Shown one piece after another: positions 18,301-26,397 of a stretch of 44,770 bases of DNA. The DNA lies in the NCBI GenBank assembly GCA_022844015.1, contig JALHMO010000039.1:1-44770 (forward strand), given 5' to 3'. Source of the DNA: Reyranella sp. (GTDB taxonomy: Bacteria > Pseudomonadota > Alphaproteobacteria > Reyranellales > Reyranellaceae). Within the stretch, counting starts at the first letter, position 1, and each line of letters opens with the position of its first letter. The position numbers and the translations under genes are program-made. Below the pieces are notes generated by a model that ran no database searches, was not told where the DNA came from, and saw nothing but the letters and a program-made list of their open reading frames with translations.

Positions 18301-18525
18301 CCATTTCTGTTCGCCACCGGACCGGGCTCGGAGATCCAGAAGCCACTCGCCATCGTGGTGATCGGCGGGTTGCTCACGGCGACAGCACTGACGCTGCTCT
18401 TGTTGCCGGTGCTCTACGATCGCTTCGCCGTGCCGGCCGAGGAGCGCCGCCGGCTCGCCTCGGCTGCCGTGCCGGTTACGGGCGAGCTTTCAACTGGTCT
18501 GCCGTCGAGCGAGCAGAAGCCATGA
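15373..18525 (+). CDS. RND transporter, heavy-metal-efflux (CusA/CzcA) type
   Basis: The start is ATG 15373, seven bases after GGAG; the frame is open upstream but overlaps the adaptor gene. The 1050-residue pump has the usual two sets of helices with two large periplasmic loops. It begins MLANLIGVALRQRLLVLIA and includes KLPIDAFPDVAPVQV, typical of the HME subfamily. In transmembrane helix 4 the motif is AIGLLVDCAVVVVENVE (D402 and E409). CzcA-type Co/Zn pumps have DFG where this has AIG, so the first acidic residue is missing, as in CusA-like pumps. The metal substrate is therefore unresolved. Proton-driven export of metal ions from periplasm or cytoplasm is the expected role. The stop overlaps the permease start (ATGA). 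Confidence 0.92.
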   Translation: MLANLIGVALRQRLLVLIAALGLAAWGATAYEKLPIDAFPDVAPVQVLVSMRAPGLPPEELERRVTWPIEIAMRGIPDLAKMRSITRFSVALMTFEFAPGTDIFWARTQVNERLQEVREQLPDGTTGGLAPIVTPLAEMLMFTIESDRLSGEQKRTLVDWTLRPALRGVPGVADVNVLGGYVRTFEVVPSPPAMAARGITTEMLEEVLIANNRNDGAGRVRAGEEAVLVRAEGRIQTLDDVRETIVASGSTGIVRVSDVADVRHGALPRNGVVTVDGEGETVWALVLGLRGANARTVVDGAKARLEQLRPQLPEGARIEIFYDRSELIGKAVWTVQKVLLEAIVLVVVLLLLFLGNLRAAVVVSLILPLSVLATFGIMKWFGMSANVMSLGGLAIAIGLLVDCAVVVVENVEHRLATAGKPDLRERLGLTLEATREVSLPLLSGVAIIATVFTPLLSLQGLEGRLFAPVALTIGFALGAALLLSMTVVPVLSAYLLKAGIEHEPWLVRKLHGFYDPLLVAAVSRPAILVVVAVAGIVAAAMVYPRIGKTFMPVMDEGTPIVTIRKHPTVSLEETAQIDLRIERALMIAIPEIRRIMARAGADELGIDPVGLNETDMLMVLTPRSTWRGPDTTWLMGEVRKVLANIPGVTFAFSQPIDMRVQEMIIGARGDVVIKVFGEDIGELNRIARDVAATLREVPGSADVFALRNSGMRYLTVKIDRLRAGRFGLNATQIQDVLRVWVDGRQIGLVLEGNARVPLVVRGEERLRLSVHDLERIPIVLPNGGVAELGQIAEVRQEDGPIQVIREDGQRFANVLTNVRGRDLVGFVDDAKAAVAAKVAMPKGYELVWGGQFENQQRASARLALVVPIALAFIFLLLFLTFGSLRQAILVFCIVPLATVGGVIALWASGEFLSVPASVGFIALIGIAVLNGVVMVTYINQVVGAGGQSFRDAVLEGARRRLRPVTLTASIAAFGLVPFLFATGPGSEIQKPLAIVVIGGLLTATALTLLLLPVLYDRFAVPAEERRRLASAAVPVTGELSTGLPSSEQKP

Positions 18526-19490
18526 GCGTCGCCGATCTCGCAGGACAGAACCTGCTGTCACCGATGGTTCTGTTCTTCGTCCTGGGTGTGGTACTCACCT
18601 TCGCGCGCTCGGATCTGTCGATCCCTGGGGCCGTCGCCAAGCTCCTCGCGCTCTATCTCATGATGTCGATTGGATTTCGGGGCGGCACGGAGGTCGCCCA
18701 TCACGGCCTGACGACGACGATGATCAAGGCCTTGGCGGCAGGGCTCACCCTGTCGTTCGGAATCCCGTTTCTGGCCTACGGCATCCTGCGGCTGGCGACC
18801 CGCTTGTCGACGGTCGATGCCGCCGCCATCAGCGCCCACTACGGCTCGATCTCGGCCGTCACCCTGGTGGCAGTGATGAACGTCCTCTCGCTGATGGGCA
18901 TCACTTTCGAAGGCTACATGATCGCCGTCGCCGCGATCATGGAGACGCCGGCCATCCTGTCCGCACTGCTGCTGGCACGGCGCAACTCGGAGCCAGGGCA
19001 TGCAAGCGAGCTCGCCCGCGAGATCCTCCTCAACGGCGCCGTGGTGATGCTCTTGGGCTCGTTCGCCATAGGCGTGGTGAGCGGCGAGCGCGGCTATGCG
19101 ACCCTGAAGCCCTTCCTGGTCGATCAGTTCGCTGGCTTCCTGTGCCTGTTTCTCCTCGACATGGGGTTGGTCGCCGGCCGCGGCTTGCGCGACGGCGGTC
19201 GCGATCTTTCGTTCACCGCGATCGCCTTTGCCGTTGTCATGCCGCTACTGAGCGCGACGATTGCCACGGCGCTCTCGCCGTTGGTCGGCCTGTCGCCGGG
19301 CGGCACGGCAGTGCTGATCACGCTTGCCGCATCAGCCTCCTACATTGCCGTGCCCGCAGCGATGCGGCTCGCCCTGCCGAGCGCTAATCCGGGCCTCGCG
19401 TTGGCCCTGTCGCTGGGCGTAACCTTTCCTTTTAATTTGCTGTTCGGCATACCCCTCTACATCGCGGTGGCGGAGCGTCTGATGGCCTGA
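18522..19490 (+). CDS. SbtA-like sodium-dependent bicarbonate transporter
   Basis: The 322-residue membrane protein starts at ATG 18522, overlapping the RND pump stop by 4 bp. About ten hydrophobic segments are visible. Recognisable family pieces are LALYLMMSIGFRGG, AISAHYGSISAVTL, METPAILSALLL and SASYIAVPAAMRLALP, all typical of the SbtA/DUF897 family. Cyanobacterial SbtA imports bicarbonate with sodium; the substrate of proteobacterial relatives is mostly unproven. Translational coupling to an RND metal pump is unexpected and may mean a shared response, for instance to carbonate- or metal-linked stress. No small SbtB (PII-like) partner gene is adjacent. Confidence 0.87.
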   Translation: MSVADLAGQNLLSPMVLFFVLGVVLTFARSDLSIPGAVAKLLALYLMMSIGFRGGTEVAHHGLTTTMIKALAAGLTLSFGIPFLAYGILRLATRLSTVDAAAISAHYGSISAVTLVAVMNVLSLMGITFEGYMIAVAAIMETPAILSALLLARRNSEPGHASELAREILLNGAVVMLLGSFAIGVVSGERGYATLKPFLVDQFAGFLCLFLLDMGLVAGRGLRDGGRDLSFTAIAFAVVMPLLSATIATALSPLVGLSPGGTAVLITLAASASYIAVPAAMRLALPSANPGLALALSLGVTFPFNLLFGIPLYIAVAERLMA

Positions 19491-19512
19491 ATCCGCGTTT
19501 CGAGGAAACTTC

Positions 19513-20661
19513 ATGACCGCACCGACCTTGGCCCGCGTCGACATCCATGTGTTTCGCGTGCCCATCGAGGAGCCGGTACGCACCTCCTTCGGCACCATGA
19601 CCGAGCGGACCGCTGTGTTCGTGCGCGCGGAGGACAGCGACGGCGCGCGCGGCTGGGGCGAGGTGTGGTGCAACTTTCCCAATGCCGGCGCCGAGTACCG
19701 CGCGCGGCTGCTCGCCGACATGGTGGCGCCGCGCGCGCTGGGCAAGCCGCTCGACGATCCGGTTGCGTTGTGGGCGGAGATCGAGCGCGCCCTGCATGTG
19801 CTGCGCATCCAGAGCGGCGATCCCGGAGGCTTCTCGTCGGCTGCCGCAGGTCTCGATCTCGCCATCCACGACCTCCGGGCACGCAAGCGTGGCCTACCCT
19901 TGTGGCGCGCCCTGGGCGGCCGTGACGACGGCCCGGTGCCAGTCTATGCATCGGGTATCAATCCCGGCCGGGCCGCCGCCGACACGGTCGCGCGCACCCG
20001 CGCTGCCGGCCACTGCGCGTTCAAGCTCAAGATCGGCTTCGGCGAGGAGACCGACCTCGCGACCCTGCAGCTGGTCGCCGACGGCCTGCGCGAGCGCGAG
20101 AGGTTGATGGTCGACGCCAACCAGGCCTGGGACCTCGCCACCGCGTGCCGGCTGGCACCCAGGCTTGCCACATTCGATCTGGGCTGGATCGAGGAACCTC
20201 TGATGGCCGACCGGCCGCAGGTCGAATGGACCCAGGTTGCCGCAATCTCGCCGGCGCCGCTGGCGGTCGGCGAGAACCTGCGTGGCGCCGGTCAGTTCCA
20301 GGCGGCGATCGACTCGGGCCTGTTCGGCATCCTCCAGCCCGACGTCGCCAAGTGGGGCGGCCATTCCGGCTGCCTGCCTGTTGCACGAGCCGCCCTGGCG
20401 GCAGGCCGCGCCTGTTGCCCGCACTATCTCGGCGGCGCGGTCGGATTGTTGCACTCCTTGCACCTGCTGGCGGCCGTTCGTGGGCCGGGGATGCTGGAGG
20501 TCGACGCCAATGCCAATCCGCTGCGCGAGGGACTGCTGGGCGACCTTTTGACCGTGCACGATGGCTGCGTATCGCTTCCCGGCGGCCAAGGACTCGGTCT
20601 AGAACCTGACCTGAAGCCGCTCGCCGACCACCGAAGCCTGCATATCGAGCGGCGCGCCTAA
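19513..20661 (+). CDS. Mandelate racemase/muconate lactonizing enzyme family protein
   Basis: The 382-residue enolase-superfamily protein has an N-terminal capping domain (VPIEEPVRTSFGTMTERTAV). Its barrel shows the KxK base in AFKLKIG, metal ligands D in MVDANQAWD, E in WIEEPL and E in VGENLRG, QPDVAKWGG, and the second base His in CCPHYLGGA. It should abstract the proton alpha to a carboxylate of a sugar acid or similar compound. Specificity cannot be called. It starts 22 bp after the SbtA-like gene with a GAGG ribosome site and lies 13 bp ahead of the acyl-CoA ligase, so all five genes from 14220 may share a transcript. Confidence 0.9.
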   Translation: MTAPTLARVDIHVFRVPIEEPVRTSFGTMTERTAVFVRAEDSDGARGWGEVWCNFPNAGAEYRARLLADMVAPRALGKPLDDPVALWAEIERALHVLRIQSGDPGGFSSAAAGLDLAIHDLRARKRGLPLWRALGGRDDGPVPVYASGINPGRAAADTVARTRAAGHCAFKLKIGFGEETDLATLQLVADGLRERERLMVDANQAWDLATACRLAPRLATFDLGWIEEPLMADRPQVEWTQVAAISPAPLAVGENLRGAGQFQAAIDSGLFGILQPDVAKWGGHSGCLPVARAALAAGRACCPHYLGGAVGLLHSLHLLAAVRGPGMLEVDANANPLREGLLGDLLTVHDGCVSLPGGQGLGLEPDLKPLADHRSLHIERRA

Positions 20662-20674
20662 CAAGGGAAACGCC

Positions 20675-22306
20675 ATGCTCGGCCTGATGCAAGACCGCCC
20701 CCTGCTGATCTCGCAGATCATCGATTTCGCCGCCGCCTACTATCCCGAGGTCGAGATCGTCTCGCGCACGGTCGAGGGACCGATCCATCGCTACGGCTAC
20801 AAGGATGCGGCCAAGCGGGCGAAGCAGGTCGCCGAGGCGCTGCAGGGGCTGGGCATTCAGCTCGGCGACCGGGTCGGCACCATCGCGTGGAACACCTATC
20901 GTCATTTCGAGCTGTATTTCGGCATCTCGGGAATCGGCGCCGTGCTGCATACGCTCAACCCGAGGCTGGCGCCCGAGCATGTGGCCTACATCGCCAATCA
21001 CGCCGAGGACAAGGTCATCTTCGTCGACCTGAACCTGCTGCCGATCGTCGAGGGCGTGTGGGGCAAGCTCGGGACGGTGAAGCACGTCGTGGTCATGACC
21101 GACCGCGCGCACATGCCGGCCTCGTCCAGCATCCCCAACCTGCTGTGCTACGAGGAGCTGATCGCGGACAAGCCCGGCACGGTGACGTGGCCGGTGTTCG
21201 ACGAGCGCACGGCGTCGTCGCTCTGCTACACCTCAGGCACCACCGGCAATCCCAAGGGCGTGCTCTACTCGCACCGCTCCACGGTCATCCACTCCATGAT
21301 GATGTGCTCGGGTCCCGTGCTGGCCATGACGCCCGACACCACCATCCTGCCAGTGGTGCCGATGTTCCACGCCAATGCTTGGGGGCTGGTCTATGCCGGC
21401 CCGATGTGCGGCACCAAGCTGGTGTTCCCGGGCTTCAAGCTCGACGGCGCCAGCATCTACGAGCTGCTCGACAAGGAGCAGGTGACGCTGAGCGCCGGCG
21501 TGCCGACCGTGTGGCTCGCCCTGCTCGACTACTGCGCGCAGAACAAGCTCAGGATGTCATCGGTCAAGCGCACCCTGATCGGCGGGTCGGCCGTGCCACT
21601 CGCCATGATCGAGCGCTTCTGGAAGGAGCACGGCATCGAGGTGGCGCAGGGCTGGGGCATGACCGAGATGAGCCCGCTGGGCACCCTCACCCGCTTCAAC
21701 AAGGGCGAGCGCGACCTGCCGGACGCCGAGCGCTTCGCGCTCACCGCCAAGCAGGGCCGCCCGGTGTTCGGCTGCGAGATGAAGATCGTCGACGATGCCG
21801 GCCGGGATCTGCCGAGTGATGGCAGCGTGTCGGGCAACATGGTGGTGCGCGGCCCGTGGATCGTGAAGGGCTACATGAAGGGCGACGGCAAGAGCCAGTT
21901 CGGCGCCGACGACTGGTTCCAGACCGGCGACGTCTGCAGGATCGAGTCGGACGGCTCGGTCGTCATCACCGACCGCTCGAAGGACGTCATCAAGTCGGGC
22001 GGCGAATGGATCAGCTCGATCGACCTCGAGAATGCGGCGATGGGCTGCCCCGGCGTCGCCGAGGCGGCGGTGATCGGCGTCCATCATCCCAAGTGGGACG
22101 AGCGGCCGCTGCTGGTCGTCGTCCGCCGGCCCGGCGCCGACGTCACCAAGGCCGACCTGCTGAAGTTCCTCGAGGGCAAGATCGCCAAGTGGTGGATGCC
22201 CGACGACGTGCAGTTCATCGACGCCATCCCGCACGGCGCCACTGGCAAGATCCTCAAGACCGCGCTGCGCCAGCACTTCGAGGACTACAAGCTGCCGACG
22301 GCGTAG
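20675..22306 (+). CDS. Acyl-CoA synthetase (AMP-forming), copy 2
   Basis: The 543-residue enzyme is closely related to the ligase at 5348. Both open [12 protein letters not shown] and share blocks such as [60 protein letters not shown] and PDDVQF-DAIPH. All adenylation motifs and the C-terminal catalytic Lys ([12 protein letters not shown]) are present. An AAGGG site precedes ATG 20675. It follows the enolase-superfamily gene by 13 bp, so it may act on the acid that enzyme produces, or on ordinary fatty acids. This cannot be decided from sequence. Confidence 0.93.
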   Translation: MLGLMQDRPLLISQIIDFAAAYYPEVEIVSRTVEGPIHRYGYKDAAKRAKQVAEALQGLGIQLGDRVGTIAWNTYRHFELYFGISGIGAVLHTLNPRLAPEHVAYIANHAEDKVIFVDLNLLPIVEGVWGKLGTVKHVVVMTDRAHMPASSSIPNLLCYEELIADKPGTVTWPVFDERTASSLCYTSGTTGNPKGVLYSHRSTVIHSMMMCSGPVLAMTPDTTILPVVPMFHANAWGLVYAGPMCGTKLVFPGFKLDGASIYELLDKEQVTLSAGVPTVWLALLDYCAQNKLRMSSVKRTLIGGSAVPLAMIERFWKEHGIEVAQGWGMTEMSPLGTLTRFNKGERDLPDAERFALTAKQGRPVFGCEMKIVDDAGRDLPSDGSVSGNMVVRGPWIVKGYMKGDGKSQFGADDWFQTGDVCRIESDGSVVITDRSKDVIKSGGEWISSIDLENAAMGCPGVAEAAVIGVHHPKWDERPLLVVVRRPGADVTKADLLKFLEGKIAKWWMPDDVQFIDAIPHGATGKILKTALRQHFEDYKLPTA

Positions 22307-22371
22307 CCGCCGGCGTCATCGGGGAGGTGCCCGGGGGAGGTGCGCCGCAGGCGTTGTATCAAAGTGGAAGA

Positions 22372-22508
22372 CCTCATCCTGAGGAGCGCCCGCAGGGCGC
22401 GTCTCGAAGGATGGGCCACACGGCCGGTGTTGCGACATCGCTGTTTCGGCGATTTCACGCGCAGCCCATCCTTCGAGACGGCCGCTACGCGGCCTCCTCA
22501 GGATGAGG
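22372..22508. repeat. Dispersed intergenic palindrome, CCTCATCCTGAGGAG type
   Basis: Outer arms CCTCATCCTGAGGAG (22372-22386) and CTCCTCAGGATGAGG (22494-22508) are exact complements. Inner arms GTCTCGAAGGATGGG (22401-22415) and CCCATCCTTCGAGAC (22465-22479) are too. Elements with this sequence are widespread between genes in Bradyrhizobium-like and other alphaproteobacteria. It follows the acyl-CoA ligase and may end that transcript. The remaining gap to 22631 shows no gene. Confidence 0.8.
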
Positions 22509-22631
22509 ATACTGTTGGTCTTCGACCAAGGCTGGAGGGCTTCGCGGGCCCTTCCGCCTGCCGCAGCGCGGTATCGTGAACCGCCAACCCGCTCTCGCCG
22601 CCCGTCCGGGTTCGCGGTAAACTTTCCTGCC

Positions 22632-23522
22632 ATGAACATCAAAATTCGCCCCATCGACCCGGTGAACCGCGCCTTCTTCGCGGGCGTCGTCTCGGGTATC
22701 GACCTCACGCATCCGCTGTCGCCCCAGGAGGTCGCCGCGGTCCATGCCGGCATGGACGAGTTCGGCGTGCTGGTGTTCCACGACCAGAGGATCAGCGACG
22801 ACCAGCAGCTGGTCTTCAGCCGCAACCTGGGCCCGCTCGAGCTGGCCACCGGCGACATCGCCGCGCCGGAGGAACGCCGGGTCAGCATGGACCTGAACGA
22901 CATCTCCAACCTCGACAAGAACAACCGGGTCTTGGCGCGCGACGATCGCCGCCGCCTGTTCGGCCTCGGCAACCAGCTCTGGCACTCCGACAGCTCGTTC
23001 AAGGAAGTCCCCGCGAAGTATTCCCTGCTGTCGGCGCGCCACATCCCGCCGACCGGCGGCAACACCGAGTTCGCCGACATGCGCGCCGCCTACGATGCGC
23101 TGGACGAAGCGACCAAGCGCGAGGTCCACGACCTGATCTGCCTGCACAGCCAGATTTTCTCGCGCGGCATTCTCGGCTTCACGGACTTCACCGACGCCGA
23201 GCGCCAGAAGTGGGCACCGGTGCGCCAGCGCCTGGTGCGCAAGCACCCGACGACCGGTCGCCTGTCGCTCTATCTCGCGAGCCATGCCGGCGGCATCGAG
23301 GGATGGCCGGTACCGGAGGCGCGCGCCTTCCTGCGCGATCTCACCGAGCACGCCACGCAGCGCCAGTTCGTCTACGCGCATGTCTGGCGCCCGCACGACC
23401 TGGTGATGTGGGACAATCGCGTCACCATGCATCGCGCCCGCCGCTACGACTACGGCGAGGTTCGCGACATGCGGCGAACCACCCTCACCAACGAGGTCTC
23501 CAGCCTCGAGCAGGCGCCCTAG
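22632..23522 (+). CDS. TauD/TfdA-family 2-oxoglutarate dioxygenase
   Basis: I use ATG 22632 (MNIKIRPIDPVNRAFFAGVV); the frame opens earlier but crosses a repeat. The 296-residue enzyme has the iron motif LWHSDSSF (H118, D120) with the distal ligand H267 in VTMHRARRYD, and the 2-oxoglutarate-binding Arg in MRRTTL. This resembles the TfdA side of the family (2,4-D and related aryloxy or carboxylate substrates) more than taurine dioxygenase, but the substrate remains unknown. It acts in the cytoplasm. It is followed at 64 bp by a degraded dehydrogenase gene. Confidence 0.9.
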   Translation: MNIKIRPIDPVNRAFFAGVVSGIDLTHPLSPQEVAAVHAGMDEFGVLVFHDQRISDDQQLVFSRNLGPLELATGDIAAPEERRVSMDLNDISNLDKNNRVLARDDRRRLFGLGNQLWHSDSSFKEVPAKYSLLSARHIPPTGGNTEFADMRAAYDALDEATKREVHDLICLHSQIFSRGILGFTDFTDAERQKWAPVRQRLVRKHPTTGRLSLYLASHAGGIEGWPVPEARAFLRDLTEHATQRQFVYAHVWRPHDLVMWDNRVTMHRARRYDYGEVRDMRRTTLTNEVSSLEQAP

Positions 23523-23585
23523 GGCGGACAGGCTCCCGAGAGGCGAAGGTTCATCGGGTCGTCCTCAATTGCCGCGGAGAAGCCT

Positions 23586-23948
23586 ATGGTCGAGAACGTG
23601 GGAGTCGTCGCCGTGCTTGGCCAGGGCGCAATGGGCAGCGCCGTTGCCGGACGCATGGTCGCGACGGGCATCGACGTCGTATCGGTGCTCGAGGGGCGGA
23701 GCGCGGCGAGCCGCAAGCGCGCCGAGGCCGCCGGCGTACGCGCCGGTACCTGGTCCGATCTCGAGGACGCCGACGGCGAGATGTTGGAGATCGCCCGGTT
23801 CATCGGCGAGCCTGCCGCCGGCGGCGAGATCTCCGACGGCATGGCGCGGCTCTACCGCACGATCGCCAGCGACGATACACGGGCGCAGAGCCTGATGGCC
23901 TTCATCGAGGCGGCACGGCGCCTGCTGGCGACCGACCCGGGGCGCTGA
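23586..23948 (+). pseudogene. Internally deleted DUF1932-type NAD(P)-dependent dehydrogenase
   Basis: The 120-codon frame joins two ends of a longer enzyme. Residues 1-55 are the start of a Rossmann domain (VAVLGQGAMGSAVAGRM, then a basic helix and AGVRAGTWSDL). From about residue 60 the sequence matches the tail of the C-terminal DUF1932 domain (EMLEIARFIGEPAAGGEISD, MARLYRTIA). The usual protein is about 290 residues, so roughly 170 residues, including the rest of the NAD site and the catalytic helix, are missing without a frameshift. It is probably a non-functional remnant, though a short product could still be made. The assignment rests on pattern recognition. Confidence 0.65.
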
Positions 23949-23952
23949 CGCG

Positions 23953-24690
23953 GTGAAGCTGCAGTTCCTGGGCAGCGGAGACGCCTTCGGCAGCGGCGGC
24001 CGCTTCAACACCTGCTTCCACCTCGAGCGCGGCGCGCCGGGCAACGTGCTGATCGACTGCGGCGCCACGTCGATGGTGGCGATCCGTAAGTGGCAGGTCG
24101 ATCCCAACGACGTCGCGCTGATCCTGATCAGCCATCTGCACGGCGATCATTTCGGCGGCCTTCCCTTCTTCCTGCTCGACGCCCAGCTGGTCAGCCGGCG
24201 GACCAGGCCCTTGCTGATTGCCGGCCCACCCGGCCTCTCGCAGCGATTGACCACCGTCATGGAGGCGATGTTCGCCGGCTCGACCACGATCGAGCGCAAG
24301 TTCGGGCTGGACATCCTCGAGCTCGAGCTGCATCGCCGGGCGGAGCTGAACGGGCTCGCCGTCACGCCCTACCTGATGAAGCACTACAGCGGGGCGCCCT
24401 CCTACGCCCTGCGCCTCGAGGTCGATGGCAAGGTTGTCACCTACTCCGGCGACACCGAGTGGGTCGACGAGCTGATCCCCGCCGCGCGCGACGCCGATCT
24501 CTTCATCTGCGAAGCCTACTTCTTCGACAAGGCGATCAGGTACCACGTCGACTACTCGACCCTGGTGCGGCGCCTGCCCGACATCGGCGCCAGGCGCACG
24601 ATCATCACCCACATGAGCGCGGAGCTGCTCGGCCGCCAGGACGAGATCGCGCTCGAGGCGGCGCACGATGGCCTTGTCGTCGAGCTCTAG
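23953..24690 (+). CDS. MBL-fold metallo-hydrolase (RNase Z-like group)
   Basis: The 245-residue protein begins MKLQFLGSGDAFGSGGRFNT (GTG start) and has the metal motif SHLHGDHFGGLPF, a later His in MKHYSGAPSYALR, Asp in TYSGDTEW and His in IITHMS. These match the ribonuclease Z/phosphodiesterase-like part of the superfamily, but it is shorter than RNase Z and lacks a clear exosite arm, so a small-molecule or cyclic-phosphate hydrolase is as likely. It starts 4 bp after the dehydrogenase remnant, and its stop overlaps the stop of the convergent reductase gene by 4 bp. Confidence 0.85.
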   Translation: MKLQFLGSGDAFGSGGRFNTCFHLERGAPGNVLIDCGATSMVAIRKWQVDPNDVALILISHLHGDHFGGLPFFLLDAQLVSRRTRPLLIAGPPGLSQRLTTVMEAMFAGSTTIERKFGLDILELELHRRAELNGLAVTPYLMKHYSGAPSYALRLEVDGKVVTYSGDTEWVDELIPAARDADLFICEAYFFDKAIRYHVDYSTLVRRLPDIGARRTIITHMSAELLGRQDEIALEAAHDGLVVEL

Positions 24691-25247
24691 CTCCCGGGAA
24701 CCCACTCCTCGACCGGGGTCAGTGGATCGAGCAGGCGGGTGCTGCGCAGCACCATGCCATACTGCTTGAAAACATCCTCCGGCGTGACGCCATTGCCGAT
24801 CCCGGGAAAGACCGGCCGGCCGCGCGGCACGCTCGCGGCCGCGCGCGTCAGGAAGAACGAGTCGTAGCCCAGGGTCAGGAACAGGGCGAACACGCCAGTG
24901 CCCCCTACCACTGCCAGCATGCCGTCGTCGACTCCGAGCCTCTGCCATGCCTCGTCGAAGGAGGCCGTGGCAGGGTTCCACAACACTGCATTGGGATTGT
25001 CGGGATCGACGACGACCCGCTGGACGCGACGTGTCAGGATCAAGCGCTTGCGATTCTTCTGCCCCGGCCCTCCCTCGGCGGAGTGACGTCCGTTGGCGAT
25101 CGCCGAGGCGCGGGCGACGGATTGCCGATAGAATTCCTGGTCGGCGGGGATCTCCAGCTCCCTGGGGAACGAGCCATCCGAGAGGGCGATCATGCCCTCG
25201 TGCGAGACGATGGCGTAGCCTTCGATGCGCGGGCGCCTGCTCGTCAT
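24687..25247 (-). CDS. Dihydrofolate-reductase/RibD-like reductase
   Basis: The start is ATG 25247, where homology begins (RPRIEGYAIVSHEGMIALSD); upstream residues in the same frame come from another gene. The 186-residue product resembles the RibD C-terminal/DHFR-like fold: an N-terminal EGYAIVSHEGMIA strand, KRLILTRRV, and GVDDGMLAVVGGTGVFALFL, which is the nucleotide-binding loop. An NADPH-dependent reductase of a pteridine- or pyrimidine-like substrate is the usual inference, but many such proteins are uncharacterised. GAGAGG precedes the start, which overlaps the stop of a 43-codon gene (ATGA), implying coupled translation. Confidence 0.75.
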   Translation of the reverse strand: MTSRRPRIEGYAIVSHEGMIALSDGSFPRELEIPADQEFYRQSVARASAIANGRHSAEGGPGQKNRKRLILTRRVQRVVVDPDNPNAVLWNPATASFDEAWQRLGVDDGMLAVVGGTGVFALFLTLGYDSFFLTRAAASVPRGRPVFPGIGNGVTPEDVFKQYGMVLRSTRLLDPLTPVEEWVPGS

Positions 25248-25375
25248 CGTGCCTCTCGAACGCACTTGGCGCCGCCGATGGCACCCGCGACGGTGAGCGC
25301 GCCGGGCCAATGGATGCCGCGGCCGCCCGCTGCCGCCATCAGGACGGCGAGATTGTTCATGCCCGCGAATGCCAT
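25244..25375 (-). CDS. 43-residue hydrophobic small protein, unknown
   Basis: A short frame runs from ATG 25375 to a TGA that overlaps the ATG of the reductase gene. It has a strong ribosome site, GAGGGG six bases before the ATG, better than that of many neighbours. The product begins MAFAGMNNLAVLMAAAGGRG and continues with LTVAGAIGGAKC. It is Ala/Gly-rich with weak hydrophobic stretches and one Cys. I recognise no family. It could be a genuine small protein, a leader that couples translation to the reductase, or the tail of a decayed gene. Confidence 0.5.
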   Translation of the reverse strand: MAFAGMNNLAVLMAAAGGRGIHWPGALTVAGAIGGAKCVREAR

Positions 25376-25494
25376 GAGTCACCCCTCGAAGCGCCAGAGC
25401 CTATCCTGCCCGAACAATGCCGTCGCGCACGCCTCTTCTTTTTCCACTGCCCGGGAAGACAGCGAGCCTGGATCGATGATGTCGCGACAGGCCC

Positions 25495-26391
25495 CTAACG
25501 GAACCTCGGCGCGAGGTGGCGCCGCAGGAACGCGATCTGATCGGCAACGATCCGCTCGACGAAGGGTGGGTGATAGACCTCGAAGTGGTCGGTCGGATAG
25601 TGGATCGCCTCGCCCTTCGGGGCAACGCGGGCGACCCGGGCGGCAATCGTCGGGCTCATCAGGTTCTCGCGATCGCTGACGCAGACCAGCAGCGGGCAAC
25701 GCACCTTTCTCGCCTGCGCCGCGGCATCGTAGAAGAGCATCGAGAGGCCGGCACCCGCCGTGATCCTGCCGTCGAACACGACACCGGGCGGAACCACGGA
25801 CATCCAGCCCTCGTAGGCGCCGGGAATGTTGACGAAGGCGAGCTCGCCCGGCCGACCGACGATCGACACGTAGCGGCGCGCCAGTCCCAGCGCGCCGCGC
25901 GCGAGGTCCGACATGATCGGTCCGGTGAAGCGCATGAGATGACCCAACCCTGCGCTCAGCGCCGGCGCCCGGCCCTGGAGGATGGGGCACTGCACCACGC
26001 CCGCGGCGAGATCGTGGCGATGCGCCAGGGTGGCCACCACGTGGCTGGCGCCGAACGATGTTCCCCACAGCGCGATGCGCGTCGCATCGAGCTCCGGCCG
26101 GCCGCGGATGAAGCCGATCGCCGCGTCGATGTCCTCGAAGTAGCGCCGCAGGCTCATCAGCTGGCGGGGCGTGCCGCCCGATTCGCCGAGATGGCGGAAA
26201 TCGAACGCCACGACGGCGAAGCCGGCCGTCGAGAACCAGCGCTCGTACTGGTCCAGCATCATGGAGTGGGTGGCACCGCCGCCATGGATCAGCAGCACCA
26301 CCGGATGGGGCGCCGTCGCCGCCCCCGGAGGCAGGGTGAGCCACGCCGCGCAGTCGTCGTCGCCCGAGCGGAAGCTGGTTCGCATCGTCAT
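25495..26391 (-). CDS. Alpha/beta hydrolase
   Basis: I choose ATG 26391 (MTMRTSF) over ATG 26397: GAGGAG ends exactly at the latter, leaving no spacing, but is six bases from the former. The 298-residue enzyme shows the oxyanion strand LLIHGGGATHSMML, the nucleophile elbow ALWGTSFGASHV, the acid Asp in CVSDRENLMSP and the catalytic His near YPTDHFEVYHPP. This corresponds to a dienelactone-hydrolase/S9-peptidase-like esterase. The substrate is unknown. It is divergent from a TetR regulator, with two operators between them (26407-26447), so it is probably repressed until an inducer, perhaps its own substrate, appears. Confidence 0.9.
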   Translation of the reverse strand: MTMRTSFRSGDDDCAAWLTLPPGAATAPHPVVLLIHGGGATHSMMLDQYERWFSTAGFAVVAFDFRHLGESGGTPRQLMSLRRYFEDIDAAIGFIRGRPELDATRIALWGTSFGASHVVATLAHRHDLAAGVVQCPILQGRAPALSAGLGHLMRFTGPIMSDLARGALGLARRYVSIVGRPGELAFVNIPGAYEGWMSVVPPGVVFDGRITAGAGLSMLFYDAAAQARKVRCPLLVCVSDRENLMSPTIAARVARVAPKGEAIHYPTDHFEVYHPPFVERIVADQIAFLRRHLAPRFR

Positions 26392-26397
26392 CGGCAT

